From NCBI RefSeq assembly GCF_020179385.1, contig NZ_JAIBLJ010000003.1:209098-273097 (forward strand): a stretch of 64,000 nt of DNA, read 5' to 3'. The notes beneath the pieces were generated by a model. It saw nothing but the letters and a program-made list of their open reading frames with translations. It did no database searches and had not been told where the DNA came from. Source of the DNA: Alkalihalobacillus sp. YIM B00296. GTDB lineage: Bacteria; Bacillota; Bacilli; Bacillales; Fictibacillaceae. Made by a program: the position numbers and the translations under genes. Of this stretch, positions 1 to 8,350 are shown piece by piece. Positions within the stretch are counted from its first letter, which is position 1; the number at the start of each line of letters is the position of its first letter.

Positions 1-620
1 TTTCCGACGACCAGTCCCGAAAGATCAGCGAATACATTCCGATTTTTATAAACCACTTCAGCCCCGTCCAGTGTCCACGGATCCCCGAAATGAGCCATTA
101 CGAAATTGATTTCACGGTGTTTAACGGCTACTTCATCCAATGTAAGCGGATGAGCGTATTTCAAGAGGCCTCTTTCCGAATATGTATCTCCTGTATGGAA
201 AACGACAGGCAGGTTGAATTCTTTTGCTAATGCGTAAATCGGATCGTAGACCACATCATAAGCGTAGAACGGATAATAGCCTAAATAAATTTTCAAACCA
301 ACGACTTCCGACTTCTGAACCTCAGCCCGGAGGCGTTCCATCGCAGGCTCGTCTAACTTGTAAGGGTTGATTCCAGCACAATAGACGATTGAAGGAGCGT
401 GTTCGGCAAGATCAAGGCCCATCGGTGTTGTTGCTTCTTCATCCGGAAAGCCGTTCACCTTGGCCTCGGACAACCCCATTCCGATCCCAATAGATACTCC
501 CGCCTCTCTGTATTCTTTTATTATCCCTTCAGATGAGTAATCCACCCCTGAAAGTTCCTCCGCGGTATTATGAAAACTTTCGATTTTCGACAAATGCATA
601 TGAGCATCAATGATTTTCAT
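1..620 (-). CDS. Amidohydrolase family protein, 3' part beyond the window
   Basis: The reading frame is open from an ATG at 620 to the window edge, so the C-terminal part is missing. A GGAGG box lies just upstream at 625-632. The N-terminus reads MKIIDAHMHLS, with the HxH pair (His7, His9) typical of amidohydrolase-2 metal sites. Further along are an 'FHTGD' stretch and an 'AHFGDPW' stretch, the usual next metal and substrate ligands of this TIM-barrel family. Members hydrolyse or decarboxylate cyclic or carboxylated substrates in the cytoplasm; the substrate cannot be told here. It is separated from the MFS gene by about 110 bp and runs in the same direction. Confidence 0.75.
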   Translation of the reverse strand, partial: MKIIDAHMHLSKIESFHNTAEELSGVDYSSEGIIKEYREAGVSIGIGMGLSEAKVNGFPDEEATTPMGLDLAEHAPSIVYCAGINPYKLDEPAMERLRAEVQKSEVVGLKIYLGYYPFYAYDVVYDPIYALAKEFNLPVVFHTGDTYSERGLLKYAHPLTLDEVAVKHREINFVMAHFGDPWTLDGAEVVYKNRNVFADLSGLVVG

Positions 621-729
621 CCTACACCTCCATGTATTAAAGCGAATAGGAAAACCCTACTCATATAGGTGAGTAAGGGTTTTTGAATTTTCAATCTTCA
701 TTTTATCATAGGAAAGTAATGACGATGGA

Positions 730-2025
730 TTATTTCGCTGCGGAAATTTCCGCCTGGAGTTTGGTTTCGGTCTTTTGACGGTTCTCAACCCAGCGATCAA
801 GGGATAGATAGACAATCCCGGCTATGACACAGCCAATCCCTAAAATCGTAAACAAGATGTTGCCAAGCCCGTACTCGAGTAAAATTCCACCGATCAATGG
901 ACCTGTAACTCCCCCTAGAATCCATTGAAGGCCAGCTGCTCCCATATACGTTCCTCGCAGATTCTCCGGTGCAAGATTCGCGACAAAGGTCATCTGCACT
1001 GGAGACATAAGCATCTCACCAAGTGTATAGATTCCATAAATCACAAGGAACACAAGCAGTAAGGTCAGGTAGTTGGTATTAAGGGCATAAAATGCTTGTG
1101 GTAGCCATCCGACTGCCAATAGCCCGAAGCTGAATAGGACACATCCATATAGCATCACTCTTCCAATTGCTCTGTTTCCCGCCCAGCGTGAAATCGGAAA
1201 CTGAAACAGAACGACGAGTAAACCATTGAACGCAAGCATATACGTGTAAGGGTTTTGAGCATCAGTCAAATTCGGTAACGTCTGGTCGAAATGTAGTGGA
1301 AGCATCCCTTCCGTTTGAGTAAATGACATCGAAATGACTACCCCGGTTATGATGAACACGAACAATAATTTATCCCGTAAAATGATTTGGAACGGGCTAG
1401 GCAGCTTCTCTTCTTCTTTTTTTTCAACCGATCGTGATTTTTCCTTTTTCGGCAAGCTTTCCTTAATCCAAATCATGACGATCAATGCGTAGAAAAACAT
1501 GCTTGCGGCAGAAATCATGAAAATGACAGATTTCGAAAAAATAACGACAGATGCCCCAAGCAGCGGGCCGATCGCAGCACCGATGTTGTGCCCCATCCTT
1601 AGAAGCCCGAACGCCTCTGTCCTTTTATCGGGTGCCGTCACATCGGCAACCATCGCTGACGCAGCCGGATGGAACAAGGAATTGAAGAACCCTAAGAACA
1701 AGGATAGAATGACGAACGACCAAAAATCATCCAGCCAAACGAACCCGAGCATGACGACAGCATTTCCAGCCATCGAACCAACCATGAGCGGTTTGCGGCC
1801 GTAGATATCCGCTAGGCGCCCACCAATCATTGTACCGATCACAGAAGCGAGCGGGGACACCCCCATGACGATCCCAACTTCCCAAACGTGATCGACGCGA
1901 TCCTTTAAATATAACGCTAAAAACGGCAATAACATCATAAAAGCAATTCCATTGATTGACTCACCGATAAACCGGATCCAAACATTGCGATCCATTTCAC
2001 GATAAGCCCTCCATGTTTCTCTCAT
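730..2025 (-). CDS. MFS drug-type exporter
   Basis: This is a 431-residue membrane protein with about twelve hydrophobic segments and the usual length for a DHA1-type major facilitator. The loop between helices 2 and 3 carries GGRLADIYGRKPLM (about residues 68-81), the signature motif A of the family, and 'GHNIGAAIGPLLGA' near 144-157 resembles the helix-5 motif C of drug/proton antiporters. A charged linker (about 193-209, KEKSRSVEKKEEEK) separates the two halves. By family it would export small hydrophobic compounds with proton influx; the substrate is unknown. The ATG at 2025 follows GGGAG. A promoter, a short leader ORF and a terminator precede it on the same strand, which suggests conditional read-through. 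Confidence 0.85.
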   Translation of the reverse strand: MRETWRAYREMDRNVWIRFIGESINGIAFMMLLPFLALYLKDRVDHVWEVGIVMGVSPLASVIGTMIGGRLADIYGRKPLMVGSMAGNAVVMLGFVWLDDFWSFVILSLFLGFFNSLFHPAASAMVADVTAPDKRTEAFGLLRMGHNIGAAIGPLLGASVVIFSKSVIFMISAASMFFYALIVMIWIKESLPKKEKSRSVEKKEEEKLPSPFQIILRDKLLFVFIITGVVISMSFTQTEGMLPLHFDQTLPNLTDAQNPYTYMLAFNGLLVVLFQFPISRWAGNRAIGRVMLYGCVLFSFGLLAVGWLPQAFYALNTNYLTLLLVFLVIYGIYTLGEMLMSPVQMTFVANLAPENLRGTYMGAAGLQWILGGVTGPLIGGILLEYGLGNILFTILGIGCVIAGIVYLSLDRWVENRQKTETKLQAEISAAK

Positions 2026-2071
2026 CTCTCTCCCAACTTCCCTAGTGCTTTTTTACTATTTTCCTCGCACT

Positions 2072-2107
2072 AAAAAAGCCGCAGGAATAAACTTCCCACA
2101 GCTTTAA
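2072..2107 (-). terminator. Intrinsic terminator/attenuator upstream of the MFS gene
   Basis: Read on the minus strand, AAAGCUGUGGGAA pairs fully with UUCCUGCGGCUUU (13 bp including G-U pairs) around a GUUUA loop and is followed by six U. The wobble pairs exist only on the minus strand, so the structure is directional. It lies between the 24-codon leader ORF and the MFS start, not at the end of a long gene. Confidence 0.75.
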
Positions 2108-2136
2108 ATACAAAATCACGAATCAAATCCCGTCAT

Positions 2137-2211
2137 TCATGAAGCGAGGAGGTATCCATCATAATAATTCTTAAATTGTTGCAGAATTGCTTGACATTGT
2201 ACAATTGTCAT
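2137..2211 (-). CDS. 24-residue leader peptide upstream of the MFS exporter
   Basis: A short ORF starts at ATG 2211, nine bases after AAGGAG, and ends at TGA 2137. Its product begins MTIVQCQAILQQ and ends DGYLLAS. I recognise no protein family. It lies between a good sigma-A promoter (2251-2279) and a strand-specific terminator (2072-2107), directly before an MFS exporter. That order is the same as in antibiotic-inducible attenuation systems such as bmrB-bmrCD, where translation of the short ORF decides read-through. The regulatory role is inference; the ORF, its RBS and the terminator are seen directly. Confidence 0.55.
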   Translation of the reverse strand: MTIVQCQAILQQFKNYYDGYLLAS

Positions 2212-2250
2212 AGATACCCACTCCTTTCAAGTTTTAACGACTCCACAACA

Positions 2251-2279
2251 AGTATAGAGAAAACCCTTACAAAAGTAAA
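2251..2279 (-). promoter_or_regulatory. Sigma-A promoter for the leader ORF/MFS transcript
   Basis: On the minus strand TTTACT (2274-2279) and TATACT (2251-2256) are separated by 17 bp. Transcription would start near 2244, about 33 bases before the leader ORF start. Confidence 0.65.
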
Positions 2280-2298
2280 CAGAATTATTTTTCTACTG

Positions 2299-2401
2299 TA
2301 CCAGGCACCTTGATTTAAGCCCGCCATATCAACGTTACTGAACGGTGCCAGGCACCCGAAATAAAGCCTGCTATATCAAGGTTTCTGAGCAGTGCCCTGG
2401 T
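2299..2401. repeat. Two tandem copies of a GGTGCCAGGCACC-type repeat
   Basis: Two related units of roughly 55 bp follow each other. Each begins with (T)RCCAGGCACC and contains GCC(C/T)GC(C/T)ATATCAA. Copy two runs into the 3' end of the methyltransferase gene and supplies its last codons and stop. This type of short palindrome-bearing repeat occurs in other Bacillaceae intergenic regions, from memory. Confidence 0.65.
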
Positions 2402-3168
2402 ACAATGACTCCGAAGTGGAATTTTGATGTTTTACGGATTTCCACGTTAAAGCCGAATTGAGCGAAACGTCCACTTTTCCAGTGGTCTTTCAGGACAACT
2501 CGGTGTTTACCGACTCTTTTGGCTTCCTCAATCAATGATTCTGTTATCGGTCGATATAAAGCATAGTGCTTCAGGGGCTTGATACCATCTGAATGAAGGA
2601 TTTGCTCTTCAAACATTGGATCGAAATAGACGACATCGAAAGAATTATCTTCCAACCCTTTCAAAAATTCGAGATGGTCTCCCTCGTGTACTTCTACGCT
2701 CCTCATCGCTGCAACGATTTCCGGATCCTTGTCCTGATAAACTTCTAATCCCAGTTTCGTCAATAAGGCAATTGTCGGGCTCCCTTCAATACCGACCACC
2801 CTTCCATAATTGCCAACAACAAATTGAGCTACGATACTATCAGACGCCCAGCCAAGCGTACAGTCGAGTAACGACATTCCTTTTTCCAAACCTGCATTTC
2901 GAATGAATGGATCCTCTTCCCCGCGCTTCAATCTCTTGATTCGGAATATCGCAGAATTCGGATGGAAGAACACCGATCCTTGAATGTCAGGGTCATAGTA
3001 AAGAATCCTTTCCTCTCGTACAACGATGACCCCCATGCTCTCTTCAGCCATCAATTTTACAATGGAACGATCCTTCCGCTCCACATACTTGATCCCAAGC
3101 AACATACCTAATTCTTTCGCTCTCTGTATCAATGCAGATCTCGCTTTTCCACCTGTCGTTATTATCAT
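2371..3168 (-). CDS. ypiP: Class I SAM-dependent methyltransferase, YpiP-like
   Basis: A 265-residue cytosolic protein. The central part has the Rossmann SAM fold: motif I '[12 protein letters not shown]' around 99-110, an acidic end of strand 2 'VVGIEGSP' around 124-131, and '[10 protein letters not shown]' around 179-188, which resembles the (D/N)PP-type motif IV as DPMF. The length, N-terminus and its place two genes from brxB (yphP) and ypgR match B. subtilis ypiP, a predicted methyltransferase of unknown substrate. AAGGAG lies seven bases before ATG 3168. The last residues (GHCSETLI) are encoded by an intergenic repeat, so the native C-terminus may have been replaced. Confidence 0.75.
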   Translation of the reverse strand: MIITTGGKARSALIQRAKELGMLLGIKYVERKDRSIVKLMAEESMGVIVVREERILYYDPDIQGSVFFHPNSAIFRIKRLKRGEEDPFIRNAGLEKGMSLLDCTLGWASDSIVAQFVVGNYGRVVGIEGSPTIALLTKLGLEVYQDKDPEIVAAMRSVEVHEGDHLEFLKGLEDNSFDVVYFDPMFEEQILHSDGIKPLKHYALYRPITESLIEEAKRVGKHRVVLKDHWKSGRFAQFGFNVEIRKTSKFHFGVIVPGHCSETLI

Positions 3169-3297
3169 TGGGAATCTCCTTCAAATATGGGTTTGTACAC
3201 AAAAATTCCACTCCTGTACCCGTTGCAGTTGAGGCATTTGTACATATTTTGTAAGTATAGCAGACCAGATAACACCAAACATTGGGGGGGAACACTG

Positions 3298-3543
3298 TTG
3301 GAAAAAATGAAAAAGTATATGCCTCATAAAAAAGAGAAGCATATGGAAGTACCTCATTACATGGAACACGATCCTTGCTATCCGATGCATCACGGGCATT
3401 ACCACCATGGAGGTTATGGATACGATTGTGATTACGGTTACGGATACGGTAACACATTCGCAATCATTGTTGTGTTGTTCATCCTATTGATCATTGTCGG
3501 AGCAGCAGCTTTTCATCACGGGGGAAAAGGTAAAGACTGCTGA
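3298..3543 (+). CDS. YjcZ-like sporulation membrane peptide with His/Tyr-rich region
   Basis: The start is a TTG at 3298, seven bases after a run of seven G. The 81-residue product has a basic N-terminus, a middle rich in His, Tyr and Gly ([20 protein letters not shown]), and one transmembrane segment beginning [18 protein letters not shown]. That last segment is nearly the YjcZ-family consensus (small single-span peptides linked to sporulation in Bacillus). The long His/Cys-rich head is not part of the short YjcZ proteins I know and could bind metal. A strong plus-strand terminator follows. Confidence 0.65.
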   Translation: MEKMKKYMPHKKEKHMEVPHYMEHDPCYPMHHGHYHHGGYGYDCDYGYGYGNTFAIIVVLFILLIIVGAAAFHHGGKGKDC

Positions 3544-3644
3544 TCCAGAATAAATACTGTCAAGCTCATTGCCTACATTAAAAGTGACACATCTACGAGT
3601 TTGTCTTTTCGTATGTAGTTCATAATTGTAATGTGTATTCATTC

Positions 3645-3677
3645 AATCTGGTTGAACCTGTTCAGCCAGATTTTTTC
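3645..3677 (+). terminator. Rho-independent terminator after the YjcZ-like gene
   Basis: AATCTGGTTGAA pairs with TTCAGCCAGATT around CCTG and is followed by T6. Confidence 0.8.
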
Positions 3678-3765
3678 TATTACATATACTCTCTTAAAAT
3701 ATGTCTTCTACAAACATTCAAGTGTATAATAATACCAGGTGCAATAGGAAGTTCTGGAGGATACT

Positions 3766-5937
3766 ATGAAAAATTCATTCTTACATAATTTTGCTGTATT
3801 GATCTACCGTTATAAAAAATCTGTCCTTTTTTTGTGGCTCCTGTTTACTATCATCTTTGGCGTATTTGCATTCAAGCTGCCATCAATCCTTCACGGCAGC
3901 GGTTTTGAAACAGATGGCGCCTTTAATGAAACCCAAACGATTTTAAAAGAAGAATTCAACCAACCAAAATCTACGATGACGATTGTAATTGAATCATCAA
4001 CCCATGAGATGCAATCGGAAGAATTCCAATCCTTCATCCAAGATACGATCGACGATTTGGATGATGTGGAACACCTCTCGAGCATCACTTCACCATTGGA
4101 TCACGAAGACATGTCTAAAGGAACAATAGCATATATCCTCCTCGGCTTCGACCAAGGTTTTAATGAGTTGAGGGATTCTATCGAACAAATCCGCAATCGT
4201 CTTGAAAAAAATGAGGAGTTCAAGGCAAGTCTGACAGGAGGTCCAGTCATTTCTGAAGACATGAACGAAGCGAGTCAAGATGATTTGAAGAGAGCTGAAG
4301 CGATCGGAATTCCTGCGGCTTTAGTCATCCTTCTTTTCGCGTTTGGAGGAGTTGCCGCTGCATTGATTCCTTTATTGATCGGGATATTCAGCGTTATCAG
4401 TGCTATGGGGCTCCTTTATTTTCTCGGTTTGGAATTGGATATGTCAATCTTCTTGTTGAACGTCGTCCCGATGATCGGGTTGGCGTTAGGGATCGATTTT
4501 GCACTCTTGCTAGTGAACCGTTTCCGTGAAGAAATCAAAAACGGCTCAGTGGAATTTGCAATAAGCACATCCATCCAAACCGCCGGACGGTCGATCGCCT
4601 TTTCTGGTTTATGTGTATTCCTAGGACTATCTTCCATGCTTTTCATCGATATCGATATTTTCCGGACTGTGGCGATCGGGGGAATGATGGTCGTGACCCT
4701 ATCCGTCATATGTGCATTGACCTTCCTGCCAGCCGTTTTAGGGATGTTAGGATCGAACATCAATAAATGGATGGTATTAAAAGAAAGAGACAAACAAAAA
4801 AGCAATTGGTACCGCTTCGCAAAATTAGTGATGCGAAGACCTATTTCGATGTTCTTGCTTGCTTTGATCTTGCTTTGCACAGCCATCGTGCCTTTGACTG
4901 ATCTTAAGCTGACAATCCCTGAAGCAGAAGCGCTTCCAGAATCCTATGAATCCAGACAAGCATTTGAAACATTTAAAGATACGTTCGGTGAACAACAGTT
5001 GTATCCCGTCACGATGATCATAAATGCTGATGAGGACATCCTTTCTACCAATCAGTTCAATGAACTTGAATCGTTAACAGAAACGCTTGAAAAAGAAGAG
5101 ATCATCAAGCGGGTCGAATCGATCTTTTCAGTAACCGAGTTAAAGGCAGACCAATTGAAATATGCTCTCGAGCAGGACAACGTACCTGAAAGATTGCAAA
5201 ATGCGAAAGAAGCATTTCTTCAAAAAGATAAAGCCATCGTCAGGGCTTATCTTAATGTAGATACGACTTCAACGGAAGCACAGGATTGGGTAAGAGAATG
5301 GAACGGTGATTACGAGGAGTTCGATTTGATTCTCGGGGGAAACAGTAAATTCACACAAGAGATCTTCGATGAAATCTATGACAAAGCACCTTATGCTGTA
5401 GGATTCGTTTTGATTTCAACCTACTTCATTTTACTCGTTGCATTCCGTTCACTTTTCATACCTCTGAAAGCGATCATGATGAACGTCATCAGCTTATACG
5501 CAACGTTTGGATTGGTCGTCTGGATTTTCCAAGAAGGCCATTTCGTCAACCCGACAGACGGGATCGGTTTGATGATACCTATTTTTACTTTCGGAATTGT
5601 ATTCGGCCTAAGCATGGATTACGAAGTTTTCCTGATTTCGAGAATCCAGGAGTATTATGAAGAAACGAAGGATAATGATTACGCCACACTGATGGGGCTC
5701 ACCTCTACTAGTAAAATCATCACTTCAGCAGCATTGATCATGATTGTCGTCACAGGTGCCTTCGCATTCACCGGCGTCGTACCGGTGAAACAGATGGGCG
5801 TGTCGATTGCTCTCGCTATCTTGATCGATGCTACGCTCGTCCGTATGGTACTCGTCCCTTCGCTCATGAAACTGATGGGACATTGGAACTGGTGGTTGCC
5901 AGGAGTTAAGACGAACAGACGAAAAGCAGTGGAATAA
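3766..5937 (+). CDS. MMPL/RND-type exporter, YdfJ-like
   Basis: A 723-residue protein with the MMPL layout: one N-terminal membrane helix (about 13-36), a large extracytoplasmic loop, five or six helices (about 178-345), a second large loop (about 375-535), and five or six helices to about 705. Two helices contain the family hallmark of acidic residues within the membrane: 'GLALGIDFALLLVNR' (about 236-250) and 'FGLSMDYEVFLISRI' (about 620-634). These Asp/Tyr residues carry protons in the family. The length matches B. subtilis YdfJ (724). It probably exports lipids or hydrophobic compounds; the substrate is not visible. GGAGG lies seven bases before ATG. Confidence 0.85.
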   Translation: MKNSFLHNFAVLIYRYKKSVLFLWLLFTIIFGVFAFKLPSILHGSGFETDGAFNETQTILKEEFNQPKSTMTIVIESSTHEMQSEEFQSFIQDTIDDLDDVEHLSSITSPLDHEDMSKGTIAYILLGFDQGFNELRDSIEQIRNRLEKNEEFKASLTGGPVISEDMNEASQDDLKRAEAIGIPAALVILLFAFGGVAAALIPLLIGIFSVISAMGLLYFLGLELDMSIFLLNVVPMIGLALGIDFALLLVNRFREEIKNGSVEFAISTSIQTAGRSIAFSGLCVFLGLSSMLFIDIDIFRTVAIGGMMVVTLSVICALTFLPAVLGMLGSNINKWMVLKERDKQKSNWYRFAKLVMRRPISMFLLALILLCTAIVPLTDLKLTIPEAEALPESYESRQAFETFKDTFGEQQLYPVTMIINADEDILSTNQFNELESLTETLEKEEIIKRVESIFSVTELKADQLKYALEQDNVPERLQNAKEAFLQKDKAIVRAYLNVDTTSTEAQDWVREWNGDYEEFDLILGGNSKFTQEIFDEIYDKAPYAVGFVLISTYFILLVAFRSLFIPLKAIMMNVISLYATFGLVVWIFQEGHFVNPTDGIGLMIPIFTFGIVFGLSMDYEVFLISRIQEYYEETKDNDYATLMGLTSTSKIITSAALIMIVVTGAFAFTGVVPVKQMGVSIALAILIDATLVRMVLVPSLMKLMGHWNWWLPGVKTNRRKAVE

Positions 5938-6012
5938 CAGCAGATCGGTTTACATGTCAAAGAGGCAGACAGAAGATATCAGAGAACAACAGAGGTCTTA
6001 TTTTCTCAAAAC

Positions 6013-6095
6013 AGCTCTGAAGGAGGACTAAAGTGATCCAAGTGGTTGGGTATTGGAGCTAGAAATTCCTTCATCGAAACAAAATCATGCTTTCT
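6013..6095 (+). repeat. Partial copy of dispersed intergenic repeat family A
   Basis: The stretch AAGTGATCCAAGTGGTTGGG followed by a 'GGAGCTAGA.ATTCC' segment and 'ATCGAAACAAAAT' matches about 19470-19553 almost base for base; only the 3' half of the element is present here. Confidence 0.7.
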
Positions 6096-6103
6096 TATCC
6101 TTC

Positions 6104-6139
6104 AAAAAGCCCTGCCACCTCATCGGCGGAAGGGCTTTT
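6104..6139 (-). terminator. Terminator after brxB
   Basis: AAAAGCCCT and AGGGCTTTT flank GCCACCTCATCGGCGGA-type sequence; on the minus strand the hairpin ends in a T-run five bases after the brxB stop. Confidence 0.75.
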
Positions 6140-6143
6140 CACG

Positions 6144-6578
6144 TTATTTACAATGCGTTTCAAATGCGTTCACAAGATTTGTGACGATATCAGATGGCTC
6201 ATGGTCTTCAATTTCTTCACGAGGGATGAAGTGGACGACTTCATTCCCTTTCAATAATGCAATGGATGGTGAAGATGGCTCGATATCTAGGAAATAGGAT
6301 CTCATTACAGAGGTTGCAACTTTATCTTGGCCTGCAAATACGGTCACAAGGTGATCGGGAAAATTTTCGTTTTCGATTGCCTGTCTTACTGCCGGGCGTG
6401 CAAGTCCAGCTGCACATCCACAAACCGAATTGATCATCACCAGTGTCGTTCCTTCAGCGTTTTCCATATATTCATCGACTTCTTCAGGTGTCCGCAACTC
6501 TTTGAATCCCGCTTCTGTCAATTCATCTCTCATCGGTTGTACTAATTGTCTCATATAATCCTCATATGCCATTGACAT
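6144..6578 (-). CDS. brxB: Bacilliredoxin BrxB (YphP)
   Basis: The 144-residue product starting MSMAYEDYMRQ matches the B. subtilis YphP/BrxB length and start. The redox motif is CGC in 'NSVCGCAAGLARP' (about 51-63), as in the UPF0403 family. Bacilliredoxins remove bacillithiol from S-bacillithiolated proteins after oxidative stress, in the cytosol. The ATG at 6578 is preferred over an upstream one at 6593 because GGAGG sits eight bases before it. Its position next to ypgR follows the B. subtilis order. Confidence 0.92.
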   Translation of the reverse strand: MSMAYEDYMRQLVQPMRDELTEAGFKELRTPEEVDEYMENAEGTTLVMINSVCGCAAGLARPAVRQAIENENFPDHLVTVFAGQDKVATSVMRSYFLDIEPSSPSIALLKGNEVVHFIPREEIEDHEPSDIVTNLVNAFETHCK

Positions 6579-6657
6579 GGAACATACCTCCATTTTTGAT
6601 CATTTGAATTTAACTTTATCACGTGAGTTCCGAAACATCAATGCGGATCACCCACTA

Positions 6658-7794
6658 CTATTTCTTCTTTTGGATTGTATCCGTCATTTGCTTCCAGACA
6701 GAGCCCTTCGCCTCTTCTCCGCCTTCAATTCGCTCAAGTGCCATATTCACTTGCATCGCCACCTCGAATTCAGGGTCGTCTTTAGCTTCTTTCAATGCTG
6801 GAATTGCAGATTCATCCCCGACTTCGTACAAGAACATGGCTGCACGCCAACGTACAAGTTTGTTCTTGTCCTTCAGCGATTCAGCCATGACTGGGATCGC
6901 CTCTTTGAACCCTAGGTCTGACATACAATCACCGGCCGTACGTCGTACCGTTACGGTTTTATCTTGAAGCGCCTTCGTCAAATATGGTAGCACTTTTTGA
7001 TCTTCAATCATCCCGAGATATACGGTGGCAAGACGTCGAATCGAGGTTTTCTCATCTTCTAGGGCTTTTGCCAATACTGGAAGATCCTCTTCTTTCGGAT
7101 CCATTTTGTCCAGAGCTGCATACCGCTCCTTCCAATCTGGTTGCTCCATCATTTCCATCGTCACTTTGTAGGATTCTTTTTTGTGTGGAATATCCGAAGC
7201 CTTATTCTGTTCGAAGGCTTGCTCCTTCAACCGTTTCAAACGTTCTTCATCATACGCGGCATTGATCTCTTCGGCCACTTCCTTTCCGACAGCCTCCATA
7301 TCTCCATATCGGGCACTCTGTTCTACCCATTGTCGCTCCATCACAAGATTGTCTGAGGAAGATTGAGCTTCCATCGCCGTTGCCATGAATCTTTCAGGCA
7401 GTCCGACTCTTTCTTCGGTCTCTCCTTTAATCAGCTTGATCTGCATCGGAATACTCCGGAACTTTTGAATGAACACCTTCACTTCATCAAAATCTTCATC
7501 GTGCTCGTTTTCATCCTTTTCTTCAGCTACATAAGCTTCTTCCCCAAAAACTTGGCGAGCTTTCGGTAAGATCACTTTCCAATCATGTTTCGGATTCCGT
7601 TCTAGTGCAATGAAATCTGCAACATAATATAATCCCTTCACACCTTCTATTGCGAGCAACTGCCTAAGAGGTTCAGGAGCATCCTCTTTCTGTTCTGCCT
7701 TGAAGTTCATGTTCTTGCCGCTCGGTAAAGCTTTATCAACAATCAGTTTCATCGTATTCGGACTTGGTGTTGGTTCTATACCGCGCAGGTTCAT
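6658..7794 (-). CDS. ypgR: YpgR/CvfC-type protein: Nfu N-domain plus HEAT repeats
   Basis: The 378-residue protein has an N-terminal Nfu/NifU scaffold-like domain (about 1-85, 'IEPTPSPNTMKLIVDK', 'EGVKGLYYVADFIALER') without the Cys pair of true Fe-S scaffolds. From about 215 to 365 there are PBS-lyase type HEAT repeats ('RRLATVYLGMIEDQKVLPYL', 'VRRTAGDCMSDLGFKEAIPVM', 'VRWRAAMFLYEVGDESAIPAL'). Length and order match B. subtilis YpgR; the staphylococcal homologue is called conserved virulence factor C. The molecular role is unknown; a scaffold for protein contacts is likely. AAGGAG precedes ATG 7794. Confidence 0.85.
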   Translation of the reverse strand: MNLRGIEPTPSPNTMKLIVDKALPSGKNMNFKAEQKEDAPEPLRQLLAIEGVKGLYYVADFIALERNPKHDWKVILPKARQVFGEEAYVAEEKDENEHDEDFDEVKVFIQKFRSIPMQIKLIKGETEERVGLPERFMATAMEAQSSSDNLVMERQWVEQSARYGDMEAVGKEVAEEINAAYDEERLKRLKEQAFEQNKASDIPHKKESYKVTMEMMEQPDWKERYAALDKMDPKEEDLPVLAKALEDEKTSIRRLATVYLGMIEDQKVLPYLTKALQDKTVTVRRTAGDCMSDLGFKEAIPVMAESLKDKNKLVRWRAAMFLYEVGDESAIPALKEAKDDPEFEVAMQVNMALERIEGGEEAKGSVWKQMTDTIQKKK

Positions 7795-8002
7795 ATCGTG
7801 AAAACTCCTTTCATAGGTTCATCTTCCTACTATTTTAAAATATAACACAGAACCGCACTGTATTTGTAATTATTGGGTTCTACCCTTATTGTCTTGAAAT
7901 TTATCTGAATTTTTAACTAAAAAGTGTTAGTTTCAAAAATTAAGGGGTATAGGATAAAGAGTCTTTATTTTTTTCCTAAATTTGAGAGGAGAGTGGAATT
8001 TT

Positions 8003-8131
8003 ATGAGAAAGCTCCCAGTTGAAGGCAGGATCATAAGGATTACGAGTGACCGCATCGTTACAGTATTAGGGGAACAAGTGTTAACCTATAACCGGGCCTA
8101 TTATGAAATTACCGTCAACTCGCTTAATTGA
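8003..8131 (+). CDS. 42-residue protein of unknown function
   Basis: ATG 8003 follows GAGAGGAGAG. The product starts MRKLPVEGRIIRITSDRI and ends ITVNSLN. It looks like a small beta-rich fold (alternating hydrophobic residues) and is not one I recognise. A very stable plus-strand terminator follows 13 bases after the stop, so it is an independent transcription unit rather than chance. Confidence 0.5.
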   Translation: MRKLPVEGRIIRITSDRIVTVLGEQVLTYNRAYYEITVNSLN

Positions 8132-8144
8132 TAACATGCAAATG

Positions 8145-8189
8145 GGGCCGGTCTATAAGTGTCAGACACTTATGGGCCAGCCCTTTTTT
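8145..8189 (+). terminator. Long hairpin with T-run after the 42-residue ORF
   Basis: GGGGCCGGTCTATAAGTGTC pairs with its near-complement ending GGGCCAGCCC, then T6. The loop centre is the palindrome GTGTCAGACAC, also found twice in the element at 13436-13557. Confidence 0.8.
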
Positions 8190-8225
8190 GAAGGGTAAGT
8201 ATAAAAATTTTGGTTGCGGTGAAGA

Positions 8226-8345
8226 ATTGTCTAGCTCCACCGCCCAACCACTTGGATCACTTCAGTCCTCCTGTGGCGGCGACAGCCTCCTCGCCGGACT
8301 TCCAGTGACCTTCGTGGTTAACCAGGGCGTTTGCGCTTTTCTTAT
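8226..8345 (-). repeat. Copy of dispersed repeat family A, reverse orientation
   Basis: Read on the minus strand it runs from AAAAGCGCAAACGCCCTGG through CCACGAAGGTCACTGGAAGT and GGCGAGGAGGCTG to AGTGATCCAAGTGGTTGGGC and GGTGGAGCTAGACAA, the same order as the copies at 19.35 and 41.1 kb but shorter. Confidence 0.75.
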
Positions 8346-8350
8346 ATACA

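Noticed and set aside
3044-3463. Minus-strand frames across the YjcZ-like gene
   Set aside because: Shadows of the His/Tyr-rich plus-strand gene; no RBS and no domain.
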